Assembly (NCBI RefSeq): GCF_003710935.1
Contig: NZ_RHHS01000025.1
Coordinates: 1 to 34,044, forward strand
Source: Brevibacillus gelatini
Lineage (GTDB): Bacteria; Bacillota; Bacilli; Brevibacillales; Brevibacillaceae
DNA length: 34,044 bases
Direction: 5' to 3'
The position numbers and the translations under genes were made by a program. Numbering within the stretch: the stretch's first letter is position 1; each line of letters opens with the position of its first letter. Of the stretch, positions 7,379 to 15,221 are shown piece by piece. The notes below the pieces were generated by a model. The model did no database searches, was not told the DNA's origin, and worked only from the letters and a program-made list of their open reading frames with translations.

Positions 7379-8182
7379 ATGAAAAAACATAAAGACATTC
7401 TCGCGATTACACTCGGCCTCTCCCTGCTGCTTGCCGCCTGCGGCAATGGCGGCGACCAGGCTGCATCAGGCGCTCAGGAGGAAAAAGTTTTACGCGTAGG
7501 CGCGACAGGACAGAGCTACCCGTTCGCTTACAAGGAAGGGGAAAAGCTGCAGGGCTTTGACGTCGAAGTCGCAGAGACAATCGCCGCGAAGCTCGGCTAT
7601 AAAATCGAATGGCACCTGGCCGAGTTCAGCGGCGTGATGGGCCAGCTCGAAACAGGCCGAATCGATACGGTTGCCAACCAGGTAGCCGTGACCGATGAAC
7701 GCAAGCAGAAGTTCAACTTTTCCCAGACCTACGCCTACGCCGGGACACAAATCATCGTGAAAAACGACAACAACGACATCCATTCCGTCGCCGATCTGAA
7801 AGGAAAAACCGTCGGAGCGGTACTCGGCTCGAATCATACGAAAAACCTGCAAAAACAAGACCCGAACAACGAAATCAACATCCGCACCTACGAGACGCAA
7901 GAAGGCACGCTCAACGACGTCGCCTACGGCCGGATCGACGCCTACATCAATGGACGCAGCGTACTTTTGGCGCAGATCGAAAAAACCGGGCTGCCGCTGA
8001 AGCTGGCCGGAGATCCGTTCACGTATGAAGAAGTGGCCTTCCCGTTCCCGAAAGACGAGAAACACGATCAACTGCGCACAGAGTTTGACAAGGTGCTGAC
8101 CGAACTGCGCGACAACGGCACTCTGAAACAGCTGTCGGAAAAATACTTCAAGGCTGATGTTACGGCGCCAATCCAGAAATAG
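7379..8182 (+). CDS. yxeM: Amino-acid ABC transporter substrate-binding lipoprotein (YxeM-like)
   Basis: 267 residues. Lipoprotein signal peptide with LLLAAC and lipidated Cys21. The rest is a family 3 periplasmic-binding fold: VLRVGATGQSYPFAYKEGEK, then LQGFDVEVAETIAAKLGYKI, then TGRIDTVANQVAVTDERKQK. The start is the ATG at 7379, preceded by TAGGAGAG; the longer upstream frame is not needed. It is the extracellular receptor for the importer formed with the next two genes. By analogy with YxeM and TcyJK-type proteins it should bind a cystine- or S-modified-cysteine-like amino acid. Operon context supports S-(2-succino)cysteine as ligand, but this is not proven. Confidence 0.87.
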   Translation: MKKHKDILAITLGLSLLLAACGNGGDQAASGAQEEKVLRVGATGQSYPFAYKEGEKLQGFDVEVAETIAAKLGYKIEWHLAEFSGVMGQLETGRIDTVANQVAVTDERKQKFNFSQTYAYAGTQIIVKNDNNDIHSVADLKGKTVGAVLGSNHTKNLQKQDPNNEINIRTYETQEGTLNDVAYGRIDAYINGRSVLLAQIEKTGLPLKLAGDPFTYEEVAFPFPKDEKHDQLRTEFDKVLTELRDNGTLKQLSEKYFKADVTAPIQK

Positions 8183-8196
8183 GCGGTGGGTGCACG

Positions 8197-8868
8197 ATGA
8201 ATTTTGACGGGAAATACATGCTAGAGGTTTTCCCTACCTTGCTCAAATATTTGCCGCTCACTTTGGTGATGGCCGTCGTCGCAATGATTTTCGCCATCGC
8301 CATTGGGCTTTTGCTCGCTCTCGTCACGAAAAACCGGGTACCCGTGCTCTATCAGCTTGCCAACGTGTACATTTCCTTTTTTCGCGCCACGCCTACGCTC
8401 GTTCAGCTGTTTCTGATCTACTACGGCTTGCCGCAGCTTTTCCCGTCGTTTAGCGCGATGAATGCCTTGACGGCAGCGATTATTGGCCTAAGCATCAAAA
8501 ATTCGGCCTATTTGGCGGAGATTTTCCGCGCAGCCCTGGACTCTGTCGACAACGGACAGCTGGAGGCGTGTCTGGCTGTCGGCATGACCAAGGCCCAGGC
8601 GTACCGCCGCATCATTCTTCCGCAAGCGGCGCGCAACGCGATCCCCGCCTCGGGCAATACGTTTATCGGGCTGGTGAAGGAAACGTCCCTGGCTTTTACG
8701 CTCGGGGTTGCCGAGCTGTTTGCCCAAGGAAAAATGATGGCGTCCGCGTCGTTGAAGTTTTTTGAAATCTACCTTGCCGTCGCGATTGTGTACTGGGCGT
8801 TGACGATTGTCTACAGTCTCCTGCAGGAATGGCTGGAAAAACGACTGAGCAAGCCATATAAAAACTAG
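8197..8868 (+). CDS. yxeN: Amino-acid ABC transporter permease (YxeN-like)
   Basis: 223 residues, HisM/GlnP-type permease with about five membrane helices. The family coupling loop (EAA motif) is visible in QLEACLAVGMTKAQAYRRII followed by LPQAARNAIPASGN. FRATPTLVQLFLIYYGLPQL is the conserved early-loop signature. It starts 14 bases after the binding-protein stop and ends 12 bases before the ATPase. Polar amino-acid importers of this family work as permease homodimers, so a single permease gene is sufficient for a complete transporter. Confidence 0.88.
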   Translation: MNFDGKYMLEVFPTLLKYLPLTLVMAVVAMIFAIAIGLLLALVTKNRVPVLYQLANVYISFFRATPTLVQLFLIYYGLPQLFPSFSAMNALTAAIIGLSIKNSAYLAEIFRAALDSVDNGQLEACLAVGMTKAQAYRRIILPQAARNAIPASGNTFIGLVKETSLAFTLGVAELFAQGKMMASASLKFFEIYLAVAIVYWALTIVYSLLQEWLEKRLSKPYKN

Positions 8869-8880
8869 CGAGGGATTGCC

Positions 8881-9633
8881 ATGATAAAAGTAACGAATCT
8901 GCGCAAGCAGTTTAACGATCTGGTCGTGCTCGACGGCATCGACATCGAAGTGGCGCAGGGCGAGGTCGTGGCCATCATCGGACCTTCCGGCTCAGGAAAA
9001 TCGACGCTTTTGCGCTGCCTCAACCTGCTGGAAAGCCCGGACGCCGGACGAATCGAAATCGGGCAGGCCACACTGGACGCACCGAAATACTCGCGCAAGC
9101 AAGCGCACCACCTGCGCCAGCAGACCGCGATGGTTTTTCAAAACTACAACCTGTTCAAAAACCGGACAGCGCTGCAAAACGTCACGGAATCGCTCATCAT
9201 TACGAAAAAGATGAAGCAAAGCGAAGCGGACAAAATCGGCAGGGCGCTTCTGGAGCAGGTCGGTCTGGCGCACAAAGCCGACAGCTACCCGATCACCTTG
9301 TCAGGGGGCCAGCAGCAGCGCGTTGCCATCGCCCGTGCGCTCGCTGTCGACCCGCATGCGATTTTGCTCGATGAGCCGACCTCCGCGCTCGACCCCGAGC
9401 TGGTGGCGGAAGTCTTGCAGGTCATCAAGGCGATTGCGGAAAAGCGCACGACCATGCTGATCGTCACCCATGAGATGGCATTTGCCCGCCAGGTGGCCGA
9501 CCGCATCATTTTCATGGCGGATGGCAAAATCGTCGAGCAAGGAACCCCCGATGAATTGTTTGACCGCCCGCAAAACCCGCGCACGCAGCGGTTTTTGCAG
9601 CAAATAAGCGCCCCGGCCTCCTTCATTTCGTAG
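8881..9633 (+). CDS. yxeO: Amino-acid ABC transporter ATPase (YxeO-like)
   Basis: 250 residues, a complete ABC nucleotide-binding domain. Walker A GPSGSGKS at residues 34-41, Q-loop around VFQNYNLF (85-92), signature SGGQQQR at 141-147, Walker B ILLDEP at 161-166, and the switch His in LIVTHEMAFA. Best fit is the polar-amino-acid (HisP/GlnQ) class. It powers the importer of the two preceding genes. The ATG is preceded by GAGGGATT. Confidence 0.9.
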   Translation: MIKVTNLRKQFNDLVVLDGIDIEVAQGEVVAIIGPSGSGKSTLLRCLNLLESPDAGRIEIGQATLDAPKYSRKQAHHLRQQTAMVFQNYNLFKNRTALQNVTESLIITKKMKQSEADKIGRALLEQVGLAHKADSYPITLSGGQQQRVAIARALAVDPHAILLDEPTSALDPELVAEVLQVIKAIAEKRTTMLIVTHEMAFARQVADRIIFMADGKIVEQGTPDELFDRPQNPRTQRFLQQISAPASFIS

Positions 9634-9657
9634 GCCAGGAAAGGAAGTGGCCCTCCC

Positions 9658-11043
9658 GTGACACATGTATATGCGAGCACAGGACGAGACAGACAGCTGA
9701 CAAAAGAGCTGGCTGATCTCGTCGTTTCTTCTCACCCGGAAAAAGACACTGCCGCCATGGCAGCAGCGCGGCTGGGAATCCTGGACTTCCTGGCTGCCAG
9801 CTTGGCCGCGCGCGAGGATGCGGGCCTGGTGAAGCTGTGGAGCATTGCCGAAGCAGAAGGCGGCCGCGCCCAAGTGCCTGTCATCGGGCAACAGCGCAAG
9901 GCGAGCTTTCTTGCGGCAGCCCTGCTGAACGGCTACATCGGGCACGCGCTCGATTTTGACGACGTGCATTCCGATGTGCGCGGCCATCCCAGCACAGTCA
10001 TTTTGCCTGCGCTGCTCTCCGTTGCCGCCGTCTCTTCCGTCAGCGGCCAGCGGTTTCTCGCCGCCTATGTCATCGGCGTCGAAGTCATGGCCCGGCTCGG
10101 GCGCGCGATTGGGGACGCCCATTACCTCAAAGGCTGGCACAATACATCTACGCTCGGAGTGATCGCAGCCGCCGTTGCGGCAGGCTACGCCAAAGGCTTT
10201 TCTGCCGAACAGTTGCAAAAAGCAATCGGCTTTGCCGCCACCCAGGCGAGCGGATTGCGCGCGCAATTCGGCACGGAAACAAAGCCGCTGCACGCCGGAC
10301 TCGCCGCCCAGTCTGCCTTGCTTGCCGTCAGACTGGCGGAAGCAGACTTCGGCGGCAGCTCGCAGGCGCTGGATGGAAAACACGGCTTTTTTGCCGTCTA
10401 CGGAGATCCAGAGTTGGCAAACTCCGTGCTGCTGCAAGACTGGGGCGCCTCCTGGCGAATCGTCTCGCCTGGGCTCTGGTTCAAAATTTATCCGTTTTGC
10501 TCTGCTGCCCATCACGCTGCGGACGCGGCGGTTCGCCTGGCGGCACGCCACACTTTCACGCCGGATGAGCTTGCGGCGGTTCGCATCATTTTTCCGCCCA
10601 AAGGAGACGCGGCGCTCGTCGAGAAAGAGCCGCGCACGGGCGAGCAAGGGCGCTTCAGCGTCGAGTACGTGGTCAGCCTCGCTTTGCACAGACGCTCACT
10701 GTCTTTGGAAAGCTTCACGGCAGCGCCGATTGACCGGGACATTCTCGCCTTTTTGCCGCGTGTACAGCGGGCCTACGACAGCGAGATTACGCCTGTGCTG
10801 GAAGCGGTGCCCAAGGGGCGCTTTACCATCGTCGAAATCACGACAAAAGCCGGGCAGGTGTATCGCGAGCGTGTAGATCGTCCGCGCGGCGCTCCGGGCA
10901 ATGCGCTCACAGCAAAAGAGGTGCAGCAAAAGCTCGCTGACGTGCTGACAGCCGCTCCCACGCTTGCCGAGCGGTTGGCGAGCACGGTTGACTCTCTTGC
11001 GGCAGAGGCAGATATAACGCCGTTCCTCACGCTGCTCGGCTGA
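9658..11043 (+). CDS. yxeQ: MmgE/PrpD-family protein (YxeQ-like)
   Basis: 461 residues of the MmgE/PrpD (2-methylcitrate dehydratase-like) fold. Typical segments are AARLGILDFLAASLAAREDA, LLNGYIGHALDFDDVHSDVR followed by GHPSTVILPAL, and GWHNTSTLGVIAAAVAAGYA. The GTG start follows GGAAAGGAAG by about 10 bases. In B. subtilis the equivalent yxeQ is the last yxe gene, but its biochemical step is not settled as far as I know. A lyase or isomerase acting on the four-carbon dicarboxylate product is plausible. Here it directly follows the ATPase, and the deacetylase gene yxeP that normally intervenes is missing. Confidence 0.82.
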   Translation: MTHVYASTGRDRQLTKELADLVVSSHPEKDTAAMAAARLGILDFLAASLAAREDAGLVKLWSIAEAEGGRAQVPVIGQQRKASFLAAALLNGYIGHALDFDDVHSDVRGHPSTVILPALLSVAAVSSVSGQRFLAAYVIGVEVMARLGRAIGDAHYLKGWHNTSTLGVIAAAVAAGYAKGFSAEQLQKAIGFAATQASGLRAQFGTETKPLHAGLAAQSALLAVRLAEADFGGSSQALDGKHGFFAVYGDPELANSVLLQDWGASWRIVSPGLWFKIYPFCSAAHHAADAAVRLAARHTFTPDELAAVRIIFPPKGDAALVEKEPRTGEQGRFSVEYVVSLALHRRSLSLESFTAAPIDRDILAFLPRVQRAYDSEITPVLEAVPKGRFTIVEITTKAGQVYRERVDRPRGAPGNALTAKEVQQKLADVLTAAPTLAERLASTVDSLAAEADITPFLTLLG

Positions 11044-11049
11044 ACAGCA

Positions 11050-11997
11050 TCAAGCTTTCAATGCCCCGAGAAAAAGCGTGAAGAACGCTTCTGTATCTAC
11101 GTCCAGACAGACGTTCATGTTCGGTTCCTTTTTCAGGCGGTTCTGAAAGTCGCAAACCGTTTGCCCGTCACATAGCTCGCTTCTCGTTTCCATATCGACG
11201 TACAGCCTTTGCGTCTTTACCAGCGAGCGGTCCAGCGCAACTGCAACCGCCAGTGGATCGTGCATGGCGCAGGCGCGCACGCCGTTGCGTTCCAAGGAGC
11301 GGTCCATGTAATCGGACGTGCTTTGCCTCACGTAGCGGCCGATGGGCGTATCGCCCAGTTCGTCGATATGCTCTTCGGTAAGCAGGACTCGCCGTGTCAC
11401 ATCCAGCCCGACCAATGTCAATTGCGGAAATCCGGCGTGAAACACTACCTTGGCGGCTTCCGGATCGACGTACATGTTGTACTCCGCCACCGGGGTTACA
11501 TTTCCGTGCCCGTTCACTACCCCGCCCATAAAAATGACTTCCTTTACATGCTTGACCAGCTCGGGGCACTTTTTGACCGCCAGAGCCAGATTCGTCAGCG
11601 GCCCTGTCATGACCAGCGTAACTTCCCCAGGACGAGCCAGCACTTGCTCGCAGATGAAATCGGGCGCAAAGCCGTCCCGCGGCTGCGTCAGCACCTTTGC
11701 ATCCCGCAAAGCTCCGCCAAGCCCGTCCTCGCCATGAATGCGATGCTCGAAAAACAACGGGCGCAAAAGCGGCCGGGAAGCTCCGCAAATGACGGGAATC
11801 GTCGCTCCCGCTTGCAGGAAGTCGAGAATTTTGCACGTATTCTCTGTCGCTTTTCCAAGAGATACGTTGCCGTTTACGGTAGTGATTCCGATCAATTCAC
11901 ATTGACCGCTCTTGATCGCCAAAATCACACCCAGCGCGTCATCAATTCCGGTATCGACATCAAGAATGACTTTTTTCTTTATTACAGCGCTCTCCAA
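11050..11997 (-). CDS. Inosine-uridine-preferring nucleoside hydrolase family protein
   Basis: About 315 residues. The DxDxxxDD calcium/ribose signature is seen as ILDVDTGIDDA near the N-terminus, followed by ITTVNGNVSLGKATENTCKI, GEVTLVMTGPLTNLALAVKK and MHDPLAVAVALD, whose His and Asp are the conserved C-terminal active-site pair. The family cleaves the N-glycosidic bond of nucleosides and is cytoplasmic in bacteria. The start is uncertain. The TTG at 11997 follows AGGGGG by nine bases and gives the usual length; a GTG at 12042 would add 15 non-conserved residues. It converges on yxeQ with only six bases between the stops, so it is not part of that operon. Confidence 0.85.
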   Translation of the reverse strand: MESAVIKKKVILDVDTGIDDALGVILAIKSGQCELIGITTVNGNVSLGKATENTCKILDFLQAGATIPVICGASRPLLRPLFFEHRIHGEDGLGGALRDAKVLTQPRDGFAPDFICEQVLARPGEVTLVMTGPLTNLALAVKKCPELVKHVKEVIFMGGVVNGHGNVTPVAEYNMYVDPEAAKVVFHAGFPQLTLVGLDVTRRVLLTEEHIDELGDTPIGRYVRQSTSDYMDRSLERNGVRACAMHDPLAVAVALDRSLVKTQRLYVDMETRSELCDGQTVCDFQNRLKKEPNMNVCLDVDTEAFFTLFLGALKA

Positions 11998-12210
11998 CGC
12001 GTATCGCCCCCTGTTTTTTCCTCTTTCTACAACTTTAAACACTCATGACGCCTTAGTAAAGGACTGCGCAATCCTGCCGGACGTCAAGGGCCCGCGTCTT
12101 GTTTTCTTCTGCCATCCAGCAATGTTCACCGAATGTTTGGTGGAAAAGCTTTAAATATTCATGTAGACTTATATGTAACTTAATAAATAGAAAGGAGCTA
12201 CTTCAATCAC

Positions 12211-12651
12211 ATGAAAAAACTCATCATGCTTTTGGTCGCCGTCATGCTCGTACTCGCTCCTGGCGGATTCGCAGATCATGCCGATGCAAAAGGCTATAAG
12301 TCTGGCAAAAAATCGTTCAATTCCAATACAGCTCCAACGAACACGCAAACGCCAACCAAAGCCGATTCGAATGTAAATGCCTCTACCAATAAAAGCACGA
12401 CAACCAATACACCAGCAACTGCTGCTCCAACCAAAAGCAGCGGCGGCTTCATGAAAGGCCTGCTCGTCGGTGGACTGGCCGGCTTGCTGTTTGGCAGCCT
12501 GTTTGGCGACATGGGAGCTTTGGGCGCGATCTTTGGCTTCCTGATTAACATGCTGGCGATTGTGGCCGTGATCGTCCTGATCCGCAAAATCTTCGTCTAC
12601 TTCAAAACGCAACGCGCGAAGAAGCAGGAACTGAACGCATGGAAAAGATAA
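12211..12651 (+). CDS. Small membrane protein resembling the N-terminus of bacterial Tim44-like proteins
   Basis: 146 residues. Signal peptide about 1-26 (LIMLLVAVMLVLAPGGFADH), then a Thr/Asn/Ala-rich low-complexity linker to about residue 80. A glycine-zipper helix (GLLVGGLAGLLFGSLFGD) and a second hydrophobic helix (ALGAIFGFLINMLAIVAVIV) follow, then a basic tail (KTQRAKKQEL). This order matches the N-terminal half of bacterial Tim44-domain proteins, but the Tim44 domain itself is absent. The ATG has AAAGGAGC at good spacing. It overlaps the next gene by 13 bases, so they are probably translationally coupled. Function unknown. Confidence 0.75.
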   Translation: MKKLIMLLVAVMLVLAPGGFADHADAKGYKSGKKSFNSNTAPTNTQTPTKADSNVNASTNKSTTTNTPATAAPTKSSGGFMKGLLVGGLAGLLFGSLFGDMGALGAIFGFLINMLAIVAVIVLIRKIFVYFKTQRAKKQELNAWKR

Positions 12652-12938
12652 CTTTTTCCGAGCAATTGCTCATCAACGCCATCTGCCTGCATGTGGCGAG
12701 CAAGAAGCAAATTCAACCGCAGGACGTAGAGGTTGAACTGATGTGGGACGAAGACTACGGCTTTTCCGCCGAAGTATACGCCAACGGCCGCAAGCAAGTG
12801 TTTATCGAGATCAACCTGATCGAAGCGATCCGCTTCTATCTGGAAACACAGATGCAGCTCAACCCGTACTCCGCGGGGATCGAGCTGGTACTGGATGACG
12901 AGGAAGGCATCATCGCCCACGTCACGTACCGAGGCTGA
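12639..12938 (+). CDS. YxcD-like protein (DUF2653)
   Basis: 99 residues, acidic and cytoplasmic, matching the YxcD/DUF2653 family of Bacillales throughout its length (FSEQLLINAICLHVASKKQI, then MWDEDYGFSAEVYANGRKQV). No catalytic motif is seen and the family has no established role. The ATG lies inside the end of the previous gene, with a GAAGCAGGAA purine tract ahead of it. A strong terminator follows, so the pair forms a two-gene unit. Confidence 0.75.
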   Translation: MEKITFSEQLLINAICLHVASKKQIQPQDVEVELMWDEDYGFSAEVYANGRKQVFIEINLIEAIRFYLETQMQLNPYSAGIELVLDDEEGIIAHVTYRG

Positions 12939-12943
12939 CTGCC

Positions 12944-12980
12944 AAGCCAATTTGCTCATTTGCGAGCAGATTGGCTTTTT
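12944..12980 (+). terminator. Strong intrinsic terminator after the YxcD-like gene
   Basis: AAGCCAATTTGCTC (12944-12957) pairs with GAGCAGATTGGCTT (12964-12977) with one mismatch, a 6-base loop and a T run. It ends the two-gene unit 12211-12938. Confidence 0.9.
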
Positions 12981-13017
12981 CCATGCCTGAATGACGCGAT
13001 CAGGTACCGATCAACTA

Positions 13018-13070
13018 TTGAATTTGCCTGCATTCCGTTATATACTTTAATGAAAATGATTCTCATTGTC
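13018..13070 (+). promoter_or_regulatory. Promoter and Fur box of the orphan siderophore ATPase gene
   Basis: -35 TTGAAT (13018-13023), 17-base spacer, -10 TATACT (13041-13046). Immediately downstream, GAAAATGATTCTCATTGTC (13052-13070) closely matches the 19-bp Fur consensus and would cover the transcription start. Iron-replete repression is therefore predicted. Confidence 0.85.
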
Positions 13071-13125
13071 TGCTTTTGCTTCCATATACACCATACATAC
13101 TTTCCTGCAAAGGAGTTGGCCTATT

Positions 13126-14007
13126 GTGCAACGCTTGTACACGCAAAATCTGGACATCGGCTACGGCGAACTTTCCATTGTCAAAAACCTGAATATCAGC
13201 ATCCCTTCCGGCAAAATCACCGCGCTGGTCGGCGCAAACGGCTCGGGCAAATCAACGATTCTCAAAACATTGGCCCGGATCATGAAGCCGTCAGGCGGAC
13301 AGGTATTTTTGGACGGGAAGTCTATCCATCAGCAATCGACAAAAGAAGTCGCCAAGCAGCTGGCGATACTTCCGCAGAACCCTACTGCTCCCGACGGATT
13401 GACTGTGTCTGAGCTTGTTACCTACGGCCGCTTCCCGCATCAAAAAGGCTTCGGTTCCCTGACCAAGGAAGACAAGGAAATCGTTCAGTGGGCCATTTCC
13501 ATGACGGGCATGAGCGACTTCTACGACCGGCCTGTCGATCAGCTCTCCGGCGGTCAGCGCCAGCGCGCCTGGATCGCCATGGCACTTGCGCAAGGAACCG
13601 ACATCCTGTTTTTGGATGAGCCGACGACCTTCCTCGATATGGCGCACCAGCTGGAAGTGCTCAAGCTGCTGCAAAAGCTGAACGAGGAAGAAAAACGCAC
13701 GATCGTCATGGTCGTCCACGATCTGAACCACGCCACCCGCTACGCCCAGCATATGGTGGCGATCTCCCGCGGCACCGTCATGGCAGAAGGCACTCCTGCA
13801 GAAGTCATGACCCCTGAGATGCTGCGCAAAGTATTCAATATCGAAGCAGACATTTTGACTGACCCGCGCACAGGCGTACCGCTTTGTCTCCCTTATGAGC
13901 TGAGCCATGCGGTTGAAAACAGGCAGCCTGCATCCAGCCCGGTTCAAACAGCCGCCCAGGCGGTGCAAGAACAGGAAGAAGAACGCAAGCTGGTCGGCAC
14001 TCGTTAG
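13126..14007 (+). CDS. Siderophore ABC transporter ATPase, orphan (YusV/FecE-like)
   Basis: 293 residues. Walker A GANGSGKS at 36-43, signature LSGGQRQR at 140-147, Walker B LFLDEP at 161-166, His switch in [11 protein letters not shown]: the FecE/FhuC class of iron-siderophore ATPases. It starts at GTG 13126, which follows AAGGAG by ten bases; upstream in-frame codons overlap the Fur box and are not coding. No permease or binding-protein gene adjoins it. In B. subtilis the stand-alone ATPase YusV serves several siderophore permeases encoded elsewhere, and this gene fits that role. The last about 30 residues form an unusual Ala/Gln/Glu-rich tail beyond the ABC domain. Confidence 0.87.
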   Translation: MQRLYTQNLDIGYGELSIVKNLNISIPSGKITALVGANGSGKSTILKTLARIMKPSGGQVFLDGKSIHQQSTKEVAKQLAILPQNPTAPDGLTVSELVTYGRFPHQKGFGSLTKEDKEIVQWAISMTGMSDFYDRPVDQLSGGQRQRAWIAMALAQGTDILFLDEPTTFLDMAHQLEVLKLLQKLNEEEKRTIVMVVHDLNHATRYAQHMVAISRGTVMAEGTPAEVMTPEMLRKVFNIEADILTDPRTGVPLCLPYELSHAVENRQPASSPVQTAAQAVQEQEEERKLVGTR

Positions 14008-14030
14008 TTCAAACCTTCATAAGATAACAC

Positions 14031-14071
14031 AAGCCATTCTCCTGATTGCCCCAATGGAGAATGGCTTTTTT
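14031..14071 (+). terminator. Intrinsic terminator between convergent iron genes
   Basis: AGCCATTCTCC (14032-14042) pairs with GGAGAATGGCT (14056-14066), followed by TTTTTT. The left flank is only weakly A-rich, so it acts mainly on the plus-strand gene. A second stem, GACAGCC (14087-14093) with GGCTGTC (14113-14119) and a T-rich minus-strand flank, may serve the opposing gene. Confidence 0.88.
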
Positions 14072-14141
14072 ATGCGAAGAAGCAAAGACAGCCCAAGGCT
14101 TGCTATGCCCCAGGCTGTCGCCAATCCGTCAACGATGCTGA

Positions 14142-15116
14142 TTACCACTTGATTTTTTGCAGGATTTCGTCTGCCATGTTAGCGGTAGACACCAATCCGC
14201 CACCGGACAGGTACCAGTAGTTTGCATCCAGGTAAATGATGTTGCCGTTTTTGAATGCTTTTGTGTTTTTCATCAGTTCGTTTTCCACCGCTTCTTTTGC
14301 CGCAGCAGAAGCACCCTCGTTTCCATTGATTACGCCACGGTCTACGACAAACAGGTAGTCAGGGTTTTTTTCTACCACGTACTCAGCCGATACGCTTTGT
14401 CCGTGTGTAGATACTTCAATGTTTTTGTCTACGGCAGCAAAACCAAACACGTCATGCAGGATACCGAAGCGGGAACCAGGACCGTAAGCGCTCAGCTTGC
14501 CTTCGTTCACCAGAACGATCAGCGCGTTTTTGCCGCTTGCAGTCGCCTTTTCATTCAGTTGCTTGATGGAATCGTTGATTTTCGCCAGTTCTTCCTCTAC
14601 TTGCGCTTCTTTGCCGAAGATGGTGCCGAGCGTTTTCATGTTCTCGGTGAAAGACTCCATGTACTTCGCCGTATCTACGCCCATGAAGATGGTTGGAGCA
14701 ATTTTGTTCAACTCTTCATACGCCTCTTGTTGACGGCCGGAGATGAAGATGACTTCCGGTTTCATCGCGTTGATTTTTTCAAAGTCAGGCTCTTTCAAGC
14801 TGCCGATGTTGGTGTATTTCGCATCTTTGAATTTTTCCAGGTAAGGAGGAATGCTGGCTTGCGCTACCCCTTTCACTTCAATACCCAGTTTGTCCAGGGA
14901 ATCGAGCACGCCAAAGTCAAAGACGACTACGTTTTGCGGGTTCTTTTTCAGTTTGGCCTCGCCCAGTTTATGTTTGACGGTAATTTCTTCGGATTCATTC
15001 GCAGCGCCGTTGGAAGCCTCCGGCGTTTGGGAAGGAGCAGCACTATTGGAACCGCATGCTGCTGTAAAGACTGCCAACAGTACGGCCATGAACAGCATAA
15101 GGAGTTTTTTGTTCAT
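14142..15116 (-). CDS. yclQ: Siderophore-binding lipoprotein (YclQ/FatB-like)
   Basis: 324 residues. Signal peptide with FTAAC, lipidated Cys21, an Asn/Ser/Ala-rich linker, then a class III helical-backbone binding fold. NPQNVVVFDFGVLDSLDKLG and KPEVIFISGRQQEAYEELNK are typical, as is NIIYLDANYWYLSGGG near the end. Best fit is the YclQ/FatB/CeuE group, which binds catecholate siderophores such as petrobactin. The ATG at 15116 is chosen over a GTG nine bases earlier because the RBS AGAGGTGA overlaps that GTG. It is the last gene of a yclNOPQ-type operon but sits behind a 105-base gap containing a hairpin. The exact siderophore is inferred only from family. Confidence 0.87.
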   Translation of the reverse strand: MNKKLLMLFMAVLLAVFTAACGSNSAAPSQTPEASNGAANESEEITVKHKLGEAKLKKNPQNVVVFDFGVLDSLDKLGIEVKGVAQASIPPYLEKFKDAKYTNIGSLKEPDFEKINAMKPEVIFISGRQQEAYEELNKIAPTIFMGVDTAKYMESFTENMKTLGTIFGKEAQVEEELAKINDSIKQLNEKATASGKNALIVLVNEGKLSAYGPGSRFGILHDVFGFAAVDKNIEVSTHGQSVSAEYVVEKNPDYLFVVDRGVINGNEGASAAAKEAVENELMKNTKAFKNGNIIYLDANYWYLSGGGLVSTANMADEILQKIKW

Positions 15117-15145
15117 TTCTCTCACCTCTAAAATTTTTAATATAT

Positions 15146-15203
15146 ATAAAATTATTGATAGCTGCTTTGGAAATCCCTCTGCACACTATCAAAATAATTT
15201 TAT
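15146..15203 (-). other. AT-rich intercistronic hairpin between yclP and yclQ
   Basis: ATAAAATTATTGATAG (15146-15161) pairs with CTATCAAAATAATTTTAT (15186-15203), a 16-bp stem with a two-A bulge and a 24-base loop. It lies inside the operon and lacks a T run after a GC stem, so it is unlikely to be a simple terminator. A role in processing or stabilising the 3' yclQ message is plausible. Confidence 0.55.
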
Positions 15204-15221
15204 CGAAAGGGAAGAAAAGCT

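Noticed and set aside
9301..10689. Minus-strand open frame of 462 codons
   Set aside because: Antisense to the yxeO/yxeQ-like genes, which are strongly supported; no motif in the antisense product.
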